Below are positions 1 through 9,467 of a stretch of 20,000 nt of DNA, one piece after another (the first letter of the stretch is position 1; every line of letters starts with the position of its first letter). The notes under the pieces are model-generated. The model ran no database searches. It was not told the origin of the DNA and saw only the letters and a program-made list of their open reading frames with translations. The DNA comes from Prorocentrum cordatum (Eukaryota; Sar; Dinophyceae; Prorocentrales; Prorocentraceae). Location of the stretch: assembly GCA_963575745.1 (NCBI GenBank), contig CAUYUJ010016306.1, positions 1-20,000 of the forward strand. The letters are read 5' to 3'. A program made the translations under genes and the position numbers.

Positions 1-1164
<1,164 letters not shown>

Positions 1165-4100
1165 TCAGCGCGGGGCACCAGGTGGAGCGCCGCGGAACGA
1201 TGACAACATAGCTTGGATGTTGAGTGACGGCACGACACCATCGGGCGAGGTGGTGAGCAGCTCGGCGAAGGCTCGCCCAGCGCTGTGGAGGCGCTGGAGT
1301 AGAGGACCTTGACGAGCTTGGGCAGCGGCGAGGTCCGCGGCGAGAGCTAAGCACTTCTGCTGAAGGGCAGCCATAGCCTGTGACAGCTCGGTTTCACGGT
1401 CGGTGAGAGGTGGCTGCTCAGTGACATCCGCCGAGGATCTCGAGACAGAGGCGAGGTCCTCGGTACGCCTGTCCAGGTGGGCTAGCGGCGTGCGGGACCC
1501 TGAATGCTGACGTCCGTCACCGTTAAAAGGTGACTGGAGGGGCCGGCGCGACCCCAGGGCTGGAGCCGCTAGGGCCGCGCCCCGAGAGGTCAGGGGAGCC
1601 GCTTCCTCTCGCTCAGCAACGGAGGAAGCGTGGGTGGGGCACGAGGGCCTGTCTGGTTTAGTACCCTGCGGGGGGGCTGAAGCCGCCCCCGCGGGTCGCT
1701 GACGATGGGAAGGTGAAGTGGTATGCACGGTGGGGCCAGTCGTGATGCCGTGCAAGGCCGCTGAGGTCGGTCGCGTAGAGGGTTGGTGACTCGGTGGGGC
1801 GGCATGGTCGGCAGCGTGTGGTGTCGGCGGTGCGTCCTCAATGCCACCCAATCCTCGGGGGGCACTCGGGTCGTGGTCGGCGTCCTGGCGGTGACCGATA
1901 TCATCGTATGTGGGCGTTAACGCTCTTGGGGACGGCGTCGCAGTAGGGTTTGCGAGGTTTCCCGACGGGGCGGGGTTTTCGTTGGCTGGTCCGTCGTCCA
2001 AAGCGTCCGATCCCCCACCGAGGCTGAAAAGGTCATCGTCCTGTTCATCAGCGTCTTGAAAAGGAACGGCGTTGTCATGTGGGTGGGCTGACGCACTCAA
2101 TGGCGGAGTCGGGGGCGCCGTGCGGGTGCCCGCCGGGGCAGGGTTGGCGCTGGCTGACTCGTCGCCCAGGAAGTCCAAACCTCCACCAAAGCCGAACGGG
2201 TCGTCCTCCTGTTCGTCGAATAACCCCCGTTGGGCCTCGGCCCAGAGCTCGTCGGGGTTTTGTGGGATGTCTGGTCCAGCCACGGGTGGAGCCTGGTCAG
2301 ACAGCAGGGGATTTGGTTCCATTTTGTTTAGTTCTGCAGCAGTGAACCCAGCCCTGCGGTGTGGGAGAGGAAGAGTACGATGTCTCCGCTCGTAGATGGC
2401 AACGGCGACTCCATGGAGCACGGTCGCTTGGCGGTGTCGTGCTTTGGCAGCTTCAACGATGTCGTCTGGGAGGTTATGAGTACGTGCCGCCGCTGTGGCG
2501 AGGGCGTCAGCCTGACGATTGAACTCCTCCGCGATGGGCCCGATGAGCCCGAGGTCGATGCCCGTGTCGCCCTGGTGGCTAGCGACTTTCTCTACGCGGA
2601 ACATGTTTGGCTTGGCCATGACACATCGGTGGACCTTTTCCCAGAACTCCACGTGCGTGCCCTGCGGAGGTGAGTGTCCGTCGATGATCCTTTGGAAGCC
2701 GTCGACCACCGCCTGGTTGTCCACGAAGACGTGTACGGGCCGTTCAGCACATGCCGTGAGGTGGACAATGGCGAGGGTCTCCGCAAGCTGTGCGTTCTGC
2801 GTGATGCCGTGAACGCGCGCACTGTAGTTCATGCGGTGGTCGATGCCGTAGTAGACGCCGTAGCCCGCTCTTGCAAGCAAAGGGATGGCTTGGTTGGTGC
2901 ATGCACCGTCCGTGGCAGCGTAGACCCATGTCCAACCAGTGTCGTGGTCAAGGTAAGTGGTGTAGGAGTCCTGGGCTGAAGCCGCAGGATCTCCCTCAGG
3001 CGGGGGCCGCGGTATGGGTTGAGGTAGCGGGTCCCTCGCGAGGTCGGCTTGCAGATCGAGGAGGGCTGGGTCCTCATCGAAGAGCCCGCAATGTCTTGTG
3101 TGCGGAGGAAGACGTGCCCACTGCTCGTCACTGATGAGGGTGGTGAGAGGGACTCTTTCACGGGCCCAGCACTTGCAGTCACGCACAGTGTGCTCCTGAG
3201 TTTCCTCTTCCTCATCACAGTAACGGCAAATAGGGCTGGGATCAGCGGACGTATTTGATCGAGAACGTCGCTGTTGGGTGTGGTCCCCGCCCGACAGGTA
3301 GTTTAAGAGGAGCGCCAGCTGCCATGCGTTGCATTTGGCAGCTCCTTTGGTGCGGGCGAGCCACGTGCTGGCGAAAAGGTCGAGGCCCTGTCTGACCGAA
3401 GCAAGGTGACCAAGGTCATGACGCCGTGGCTTGATTTTTCTGAGAAAGGCTCTGCGTTGCGAGGCGCGCAGCATGTGAAGGAAGGCGTTTTGGGGAAGGT
3501 TCAGCCAACTGATCTGACAGCCCCAGTCGTCGTACATGGTGCCAAATGTGGGCCAAGTCCAACGGAGCTGCTGAAGCGTCTGAACAAGTCGTCCAACAGG
3601 TCCTCCGCCAAAAAGGGTCTGGACATGGTGTTGGAGATCCCTGACGAGGCCGCAGAGAGTGGCGTCGCGGTTGACCTGTCGCCGCAGGCACAGGAAGACT
3701 TCACGCTGCATAATGGCGTCAATCTCCAGGGCGTGCCCTGGGACGCACACGGCCATGAGAGTCCAAAACTCGACCCACCTGTTTCCCTTGGGGCGGATAG
3801 CCGCCTTAAGGGCATGGTTGTAGGCAGTTTTGACGGGGCCTGATGGGGCTTGGATGTCAGTGCCCGTGGTACAGACGCTGGCAGCAAGGGAGCGGGCGTG
3901 CCGCGCCTTAATACGCATCGGAGATGGGAGCTTGCCAATACGCGGCAGGCGACTAGTCGCCCTGCGAACACGGGCGTCAGCGGTGGCCGTGAGGTTGAGC
4001 GCGGCTGGAGCCGGCGCTGCCTCGGCGTTGATGTAACTTCCGACGAGCTTGAAGGAGTCGACCACGCGTAAGGGCCGTTCCGCCAAGGTGAGCTGGGTAA

Positions 4101-7100
4101 CGGCGGTGTGAAGCTCGTCAGTAAGCGCCCACCCCGCCACTTTTCCAGGATGAATGCGTTGACCAGAAAATCGATCAAACTTGGCGGTTTCATCAAGAGA
4201 TTTCTGCAACTCGGGCGCGGTGTGGGTAGTGGAGTTGCTGTCGTCAACAAAAGTAGTGCTGAGTGACCGCGGCACGTAACGATGCTGTCTCTTGGTCCAG
4301 ACGCACATGAGCAGCTTAATGTCGTCCAGGGACCAAGAGCTTCCCTGGAGGTGACCGTTTGTCCTGGCCAGTTCCTTAGAGTACGCACCGTTCATGCGGA
4401 TGTAACGTTTGTGGCGCCTGTAGAAGTTTCTGCGGACAGTAACGATGTCTTGGGGGCACCCCGCGTGAAGCGCGAGGTTAAGGCATATGTCCGTGATAAG
4501 ATAGTCGAAACACTTCTGACGGTCCAGGGCAGCTCCAGCCAAGGGAAGGAGAAGGGCTCTGGCGTGTTCGATGCGAAGGGCGAGAGAAGTGCTGACGTCC
4601 CCAATGGTAGCTTTGGGGACAGCGCCAAAACTCGTGGCGTGGGTCCATCCTTTCCGCCATTCCGTGAGGCTGCGGTAAGCTGGTGCTTCCCACGCGTACA
4701 TCCAAACGGAAAGCACCGAGAGAAGTCGTTGGTCCGTTGGGAGTTCGCCTCGGCCTTTTCGGAGGCACGGGTTTGGGACGTGGAGGAGGGGTTCTGGGAT
4801 GGTGCCAGTGCGTTGCATAGCTCGTAGAACGCTGGCGAAGAGGCGAAGAATGTCGTCGGGAAGCTCCTTTGCCTCCTTAGTAGTCCAACCGTCCAGACCC
4901 CCCGCGCGTCTCGGTGAACGGGTGCGAATGAAGTGGATGAGTTGGTCGTCGGTGAGGTGGAAAGGGGTAGCTGGTGATGGCGTAGGCAGCTCCTGTCGGT
5001 ACTCGTCGTAGAAGTCGGCCCACGTCGGCATGGCTTCGGCATCATGTCCCGCACGTGCGCGGTACCTGCCCAAGATGGGCTCCCAGGTGTCGACCATGAG
5101 CTTCAGCATGTCCTTGATGTTAGCAACAATGGCGTTGGCAGGGAGGATGTCGGGGACTTGCGCAGGTGGTGGTTCACGGGTGTGGTCTTCGTCGCTGTCC
5201 GTGTCGGGCGAACTACCGTCGCCGGGGCTGAAGCCGCCAGCTTCGGTGTCAGCGTCGCTGTCGTCCGTGCAAGCTTCGTCAGGTTTGAAGGCGTTGGTGT
5301 CGCAGTGGAGTTGCGTATCGTCAGGAGTGGTAGGCGTGCGGAGATACGCCGTGGGCGAGCTATCAGCAGCTCGTGCGTATATGGCCGCCTTTCGCCCGCT
5401 TGGCTCACGGACGCCCTCGGCCCATATCCTGATGCGTTCCGCCTTGGCACGGTTCGCGCGTCGCGCCAGCTCTAAGTCGAGATGTTGGATCAAAACGTCA
5501 AGGTGCTCCCCGTGCGGCACTGGCTCGTCTGGGGCCCAGGCCTCGGGGAATTCCAGGAGAACCGTGGGGCGCAGCTTGTGGCATAAGAGGCGGGCCGCGG
5601 CCCACGTGCAGTCGATGCGCTGCGCGAGGTACGGCGGGATAGCACGGCAATCTAGATGGTGGTGCTGTCCGATGAAACGGAGCTCGCAGAGTTGCCGATG
5701 GAGCTTGCGCAGTCGGTTCATGTGAATCGTGGAAGCTCCGTAGGTGGGGAACGCGCGGGGGACAACCGGTCGATCCTCGAACGTAGGCGTGAGCCCGTGC
5801 ATGGTGGGGGGCTTCTTTTTTGGTTGGTGGGGCGGTGGAGGTGGCAGATCGCGTAGACGGGTGAGATGGTACTCATGACTGGCCTCGTTAGCCAGGGTGA
5901 ACATGCGCTCCACGTCGTCTCGTGCGTCGGCCTGCTCCATGCGGTCCTGGTACCGCCCAGCGATGAGGGTCCCAAGTGCTTGCAGCTCGTGCCCCTCATG
6001 AACTCCATCGTCGGGCGGGTAGGGCGTAGGGGCAAGAAGACGTCGGGCCGTATGGTCGAGGCGACTGAGGTCAAGCGTGACCTGCAGGCCAACGTGAGAC
6101 TTCGCAGGCAAGTCGCGAAGGTAGCAGAAGTCGGTGACAAGGGATCGCGCCGCCTGGTTGGCAATGATATAATCGATGCGCGAAGTGCGGGGGCACTTGG
6201 TGACGCGGTCCCAATCAGGGATATTGCCATAGGTGTGCATGGTGTGATCTGGTGTGCCCTCAGCGACGTTGGACCATCCGTGCTGCAACATGTGCAGAAG
6301 GTGTGGATTGTCGTCAATGTTCGTGTTGGCGTCCATGCAGATGAAGTAGGGTGCTGAGCCGACCCTAGCGGCGGCACAGTCAGCGAGCCGAAAGAGAGCT
6401 GTGCTGTCTCCTCCAGCAATCCCGTAAAGGCTCGCTATGTAGATCCCCGCGGGCCCATGATTATTTCGTCGCCGCCTACGGCGGTGTTGAGTGCAGAGTG
6501 GGAGAAAGACCTCATGCCATCTTTTCTTGGCCTTGAGGGCGGCGATACAGGGCGCATTGTCGTCGACAGTGGAGTCGACGATGGCATCCTTAGAGAGAAT
6601 GGCGACCCCTCCCGAGGCGCCAGTGTTGCCCACAACGGTGTGATCAGTGCCGCCGTGGGCAGCTCTGCGCTGGGCTCGCGCCAGATCAAGGTCAGGCCCA
6701 AGACTGGCGTGGTATCCACCGTGGAGAGGATTGGCGGCGCTGGTAGCGATGGCTTGCCTAGTCGGCTTGGCATGTCGGGTCTCCTGCAGTGCTATGACAG
6801 CGGCGTTGTGGTCGACACCAAGGGCGGTGATGGTTGGCCAGTTCGCTGAGAGACTGGTGATGTTAAGGCTGACGAGGTGTATGGAGCGACCTGGCCCGTC
6901 TCCATCGGTGGAACTGGGGTTTGCGCGCCCCGCACGGTGAAGGTCAGCTTGACCCTCGCCCCAGTAGGAGGCTTGGCCACAGTAGGAGCTCATGGCGTTA
7001 CTATGGGCTAGCTTGATCGGGGCTGAAGCCGCCGTCAGGCCAACCATATAGGAGGGACACGGTCGGCACTGCGCCAGGGGGGGTTCATAAATATTAGTAA

Positions 7101-8286
7101 AAATGTCACGAAAATTCCTCCTCACTCCTGTACTATAGGGGACGAGGGGAGGAGAAGTGAGACGGCAGCAGTGGGAGAGGGAGGCGACTCCTCGATCCAT
7201 CCTGCCGAACACAAAGACAAACACGAGACAGCGGCGGCGGCCAGGCGCGGCGGCGGCACAACGCACGCGCATGTACTGCGCACGCGCCACCGCTGGTCCC
7301 TCCTGCGGTGACACGCCCGCCCCGTCAGTGTCTTGATGAGCAGCATCTGGTGGAACGGCTCCAGCAGCACGATCGGAGGCCTGACGCTGGGCCTCGTCCA
7401 TGCCCGCTGCCGTGAGGCCCACGTTGCGTACAGGGCTGATTCCCCGCGGGGCCGCAGCTGCCGCGGCAGCAGCCGAGGTGGCGGGGGCACCGCCCCGACT
7501 CTGAGGTGAGAGCGGTGAGCCCCCGCCAAAACCCGCCACAAGGTTCTTGACACGGTACTTGTTCTTGAACGGGTCGAAGGTTGGCGCCTCGTCGATGGGG
7601 ACGATCACGCGGGTGGGCAGCTGCGGCTCGTGGTCCGTGGACGGCGTCGGCTCGAGGTCGACCTGGCTAGGGTCGATGACGCTGGCTCCGAAGCGTGGCA
7701 CCACTTCGGGGGGTCGGGCATCGGCCTGAGTCTCGCGAGGCGGCGAGCTCGTGGAGCTCCCTGGGGCCTTGCGTGAACTGTGGCGGCTGCAGGTCCTGCT
7801 GCGCGGGACGCGCCCGCCCGTGTGACGGTCGCGTGGCGAAGTCGCCTGGGCATTAGCGCGCTCAGAATCCGCCCTGCTCGGGGATCGGATCGGCGCCGCG
7901 CAGGGTGATGGGCTGGGCTGGCGAGAGGCGCTTGTGCCGCCTTCCGCCGTGGCTGTGGCCTGGTCGGGGTCGGCCGCGTCTGGGCGGGGGCTGACGTGGT
8001 GGGCGCTTCCCTCGCTGTGCCTCGGGGAGGCGCTGCGATGCGCCTGGATGCGCGTGAGGACGAGCGGGGTGAGCGGCTGCCTCTCCCGCACAGGTGGGGC
8101 AGGTTTGGCCTGGGCAGGGCGCAGTGCTGCAGCTACATTTGGCGGGGGCGTGTGCTGGCGCGGTTGCCAAGCGCGCACGTTCGCATCGCGCCATCCTTCG
8201 GGGCGCCCAGCCCTGCCACGGTTGTTGCAGCCCCCTGGGCTGAAGCCGCAGGGGTTATCACTGCAGGCTGGTTGCTGGAGGGGCCC
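1165..8286 (-). CDS. Segment F: endonuclease - reverse transcriptase - CCHC finger - RNase H polyprotein (ORF2-like)
   Basis: The frame is open from 8286 to a TGA at 1165. No ATG occurs before 7401, so the first part needs entry from E. A self-contained start is the ATG at 6993 (MSSYCGQ), giving 1942 residues, and numbering here follows that start. Residues about 40-307 are an EEP endonuclease (LNITSL, LQETRHA, GGVAILSK, ICMDANTN, RIDYII, KSHVGL). RT spans about 678-1000, with motif A LDRQKCFDY (Asp 824), motif B QGSSWS (Gln 883) and motif C FVDDS (Asp 917-918). A CCHC finger C-x2-C-x8-H-x4-C starts near 1254. RNase H has Asp 1362, Glu 1405, Asp 1425, VASHQGD and NRQADALA. The C-terminus is Pro/Ala/Asp-rich with a duplicated acidic motif and a final Leu/Ala/Gln-rich helix. 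It nicks DNA, copies the element RNA at the nick and degrades RNA in the hybrid. All key residues appear present. Confidence 0.85.
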   Translation of the reverse strand, partial: GPLQQPACSDNPCGFSPGGCNNRGRAGRPEGWRDANVRAWQPRQHTPPPNVAAALRPAQAKPAPPVRERQPLTPLVLTRIQAHRSASPRHSEGSAHHVSPRPDAADPDQATATAEGGTSASRQPSPSPCAAPIRSPSRADSERANAQATSPRDRHTGGRVPRSRTCSRHSSRKAPGSSTSSPPRETQADARPPEVVPRFGASVIDPSQVDLEPTPSTDHEPQLPTRVIVPIDEAPTFDPFKNKYRVKNLVAGFGGGSPLSPQSRGGAPATSAAAAAAAAPRGISPVRNVGLTAAGMDEAQRQASDRAAGAVPPDAAHQDTDGAGVSPQEGPAVARAQYMRVRCAAAAPGRRRCLVFVFVFGRMDRGVASLSHCCRLTSPPLVPYSTGVRRNFRDIFTNIYEPPLAQCRPCPSYMVGLTAASAPIKLAHSNAMSSYCGQASYWGEGQADLHRAGRANPSSTDGDGPGRSIHLVSLNITSLSANWPTITALGVDHNAAVIALQETRHAKPTRQAIATSAANPLHGGYHASLGPDLDLARAQRRAAHGGTDHTVVGNTGASGGVAILSKDAIVDSTVDDNAPCIAALKAKKRWHEVFLPLCTQHRRRRRRNNHGPAGIYIASLYGIAGGDSTALFRLADCAAARVGSAPYFICMDANTNIDDNPHLLHMLQHGWSNVAEGTPDHTMHTYGNIPDWDRVTKCPRTSRIDYIIANQAARSLVTDFCYLRDLPAKSHVGLQVTLDLSRLDHTARRLLAPTPYPPDDGVHEGHELQALGTLIAGRYQDRMEQADARDDVERMFTLANEASHEYHLTRLRDLPPPPPHQPKKKPPTMHGLTPTFEDRPVVPRAFPTYGASTIHMNRLRKLHRQLCELRFIGQHHHLDCRAIPPYLAQRIDCTWAAARLLCHKLRPTVLLEFPEAWAPDEPVPHGEHLDVLIQHLDLELARRANRAKAERIRIWAEGVREPSGRKAAIYARAADSSPTAYLRTPTTPDDTQLHCDTNAFKPDEACTDDSDADTEAGGFSPGDGSSPDTDSDEDHTREPPPAQVPDILPANAIVANIKDMLKLMVDTWEPILGRYRARAGHDAEAMPTWADFYDEYRQELPTPSPATPFHLTDDQLIHFIRTRSPRRAGGLDGWTTKEAKELPDDILRLFASVLRAMQRTGTIPEPLLHVPNPCLRKGRGELPTDQRLLSVLSVWMYAWEAPAYRSLTEWRKGWTHATSFGAVPKATIGDVSTSLALRIEHARALLLPLAGAALDRQKCFDYLITDICLNLALHAGCPQDIVTVRRNFYRRHKRYIRMNGAYSKELARTNGHLQGSSWSLDDIKLLMCVWTKRQHRYVPRSLSTTFVDDSNSTTHTAPELQKSLDETAKFDRFSGQRIHPGKVAGWALTDELHTAVTQLTLAERPLRVVDSFKLVGSYINAEAAPAPAALNLTATADARVRRATSRLPRIGKLPSPMRIKARHARSLAASVCTTGTDIQAPSGPVKTAYNHALKAAIRPKGNRWVEFWTLMAVCVPGHALEIDAIMQREVFLCLRRQVNRDATLCGLVRDLQHHVQTLFGGGPVGRLVQTLQQLRWTWPTFGTMYDDWGCQISWLNLPQNAFLHMLRASQRRAFLRKIKPRRHDLGHLASVRQGLDLFASTWLARTKGAAKCNAWQLALLLNYLSGGDHTQQRRSRSNTSADPSPICRYCDEEEETQEHTVRDCKCWARERVPLTTLISDEQWARLPPHTRHCGLFDEDPALLDLQADLARDPLPQPIPRPPPEGDPAASAQDSYTTYLDHDTGWTWVYAATDGACTNQAIPLLARAGYGVYYGIDHRMNYSARVHGITQNAQLAETLAIVHLTACAERPVHVFVDNQAVVDGFQRIIDGHSPPQGTHVEFWEKVHRCVMAKPNMFRVEKVASHQGDTGIDLGLIGPIAEEFNRQADALATAAARTHNLPDDIVEAAKARHRQATVLHGVAVAIYERRHRTLPLPHRRAGFTAAELNKMEPNPLLSDQAPPVAGPDIPQNPDELWAEAQRGLFDEQEDDPFGFGGGLDFLGDESASANPAPAGTRTAPPTPPLSASAHPHDNAVPFQDADEQDDDLFSLGGGSDALDDGPANENPAPSGNLANPTATPSPRALTPTYDDIGHRQDADHDPSAPRGLGGIEDAPPTPHAADHAAPPSHQPSTRPTSAALHGITTGPTVHTTSPSHRQRPAGAASAPPQGTKPDRPSCPTHASSVAEREEAAPLTSRGAALAAPALGSRRPLQSPFNGDGRQHSGSRTPLAHLDRRTEDLASVSRSSADVTEQPPLTDRETELSQAMAALQQKCLALAADLAAAQARQGPLLQRLHSAGRAFAELLTTSPDGVVPSLNIQAMLSSFRGAPPGAPR
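1545..1581 (-). repeat. Hairpin H1 of the 15-member family
   Basis: Plus-strand reading: arm GGCGCGACCCCAG, inner GGC, loop TGGA, inner GCC, unpaired G, arm CTAGGGCCGCGCC. Eleven of 13 outer positions pair; the other two are A-C, which become G-U pairs in the sense (minus) RNA. Lies in the disordered C-terminus of F, read as LAAPALG. Confidence 0.85.
1663..1696 (-). repeat. Hairpin H2
   Basis: Arms ACCCTGCGGGGG and CCCCCGCGGGT give 11 pairs with one bulged T. The core is GGC-TGAA-GCC plus the unpaired G. Read in F as GAASAP. Only 117 bases from H1 (loop to loop). Confidence 0.85.
2965..2994 (-). repeat. Hairpin H3
   Basis: Arms GGAGTCCTG and CAGGATCTCC pair at 9 positions with one bulged T. 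The core is GGC-TGAA-GCC plus the unpaired G. It lies just ahead of the RNase H domain and is read as PAASAQ. Confidence 0.85.
3991..4023 (-). repeat. Hairpin H4
   Basis: AGCGC/GCGCT directly flank GGC-TGGA-GCC plus the unpaired G. A second stem GAGG/CCTC follows beyond a small internal loop. Located after the RT palm and read as APAPAAL. Confidence 0.75.
5215..5247 (-). repeat. Hairpin H5
   Basis: Arms ACCGTCGCCGG and CCAGCTTCGGT pair at 8 of 11 positions. One of the other three is C-A, a G-U in the sense RNA. The core is GGC-TGAA-GCC plus the unpaired G. It sits in the acidic linker between endonuclease and RT, read as AGGFSPG. Confidence 0.75.
7002..7048 (-). repeat. Hairpin H6
   Basis: CGG/CCG, then GCTTGA/TCAGGC with one T-G pair and a bulged T, then TATGG/CCATA beyond an internal loop. 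The core is GGC-TGAA-GCC plus the unpaired G. It lies just upstream of the ATG at 6993. Confidence 0.75.
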
Positions 8287-9467
8287 TCATGTCGGCCTGA
8301 GTAAAGGCCCCAGGCGCGCGTGGACCCTGGCACTGGCGAGGTGGCCCTTAGGGCATGTAGGGGTGCACGCGAGTAGCCGATGGCCGCTGGGTGAACCCTG
8401 GCGTTGGGGGCTTGGCCGTAGCTGGAGGCGGCTGCTCCAGCAGCCGCAGGCATGGCACCTATGGGACCACGGTGGTAGGCGGCAACCCCGTCGTAGGCCG
8501 TGTTACCGCCTGTCGGGACTCGCGCAGGGGAGCGGTAGCGTGGTGTGCCCTGCTGTCCTGCGTCACGTTGGTCCCGCTGCTGGATGCGCTGCTGGTGCTG
8601 TTGGTGGCGCTGCCAGTCGGCTCTCGAGAGGGGACGGGTGTCGGGGAGGATGGTGGGCACGTCGGGCCGCTGCCAGCCCCGATAGACGTGCTCGAAGGCG
8701 TGGTCAGGGTAGGTCTCCCCTACGGGTGAGTATCGTCGCACATACTCCGTGTAGTCGATGTTCTGCGGCTCTGAGATCGCCGTAATGTTGATGGCCCGCT
8801 GGTGCGCTGGTCCATAGAGGCAGAAACTACCACGGTTGCTGCGGTCGTGGTTTAGCTCAGCTTCGGTCGTGGCACGGCTCACCATGGCGTCACAGAGTCG
8901 CATATCGTAGTCGAGAGCTTGAGGCCCAGGACCACCCTCGGCGTCCCAGTACAGTACCACATCTCGCCAGCGGGTGCGGGTCATGTGGGTGCGCTCGGCG
9001 ATCAACTCGCAGACGGTCCTGACCGTGACACGATCCCTGTACATGTTGGTAATGGCTAGGGAGAAGGGTCGGCGGACCGTCTTGTTGAAGGTGAGTTCCT
9101 CCTTGAGGGCCTGATGGGGGCTGAAGAGCACATAGCCTTCCCTCCAAAGCGGTTGGTCGGGGGAAGGTTCTTCGGGCATCCCCGTTCCTGTGAATCCAGG
9201 TGGCCGCGTTGTGCCGTCAGGCAATCCCTGCCTGGGGACACGCCGCGGCTGTGGTGGGAGGTACCATTGGCCCTGGTAGCCTACTTGCCCTGGTTGTGGA
9301 GGTTCTCCCCCGGGGCCTGAAGGCGCTCGGGGGGTTCCTTGAGGTCGTGGAGGGCTGGCGCGTTGCCGAATTGGCGGGCAAGGATGTGCGGCGGCATCCC
9401 TGTGGCCCGGACGTCGAGCTGGCTGTGTGGCCTGGGAGGGTGGGGACACCTGCTGGACAGGCAGCAT
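8133..9467 (-). CDS. Segment E: possible ubiquitin-like domain protein
   Basis: 444 codons from an ATG at 9467. The first 50 codons overlap D and are Pro/Arg-rich; they may be non-coding if E is entered from D by a -1 shift near 9330-9281. Around 9080-8880 the pattern TVRTVCELIAERTHM, WRDVVLYW, then LDYDMRLCDAM resembles the helix, strand and 'L.d..tL.d' layout of ubiquitin-like beta-grasp domains. This is a pattern reading, not a match I can score. The C-terminal half is Gln/Arg/Ala/Pro-rich (HQQHQQRIQQRDQRD) and probably disordered. The last codons overlap F by up to 150 bases, and E ends in ATGTAG. Hairpin H7 falls inside the E/F overlap and is read as PAASAQ. Confidence 0.5.
   Translation of the reverse strand: MLPVQQVSPPSQATQPARRPGHRDAAAHPCPPIRQRASPPRPQGTPRAPSGPGGEPPQPGQVGYQGQWYLPPQPRRVPRQGLPDGTTRPPGFTGTGMPEEPSPDQPLWREGYVLFSPHQALKEELTFNKTVRRPFSLAITNMYRDRVTVRTVCELIAERTHMTRTRWRDVVLYWDAEGGPGPQALDYDMRLCDAMVSRATTEAELNHDRSNRGSFCLYGPAHQRAINITAISEPQNIDYTEYVRRYSPVGETYPDHAFEHVYRGWQRPDVPTILPDTRPLSRADWQRHQQHQQRIQQRDQRDAGQQGTPRYRSPARVPTGGNTAYDGVAAYHRGPIGAMPAAAGAAASSYGQAPNARVHPAAIGYSRAPLHALRATSPVPGSTRAWGLYSGRHEGPSSNQPAVITPAASAQGAATTVAGLGAPKDGAMRTCALGNRASTRPRQM
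8227..8264 (-). repeat. Hairpin H7
   Basis: CCCCTG/CAGGGG around GGC-TGAA-GCC plus the unpaired G; GCAG/CTGC pair further out. Lies in the region where segments E and F overlap in different frames. Confidence 0.8.
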
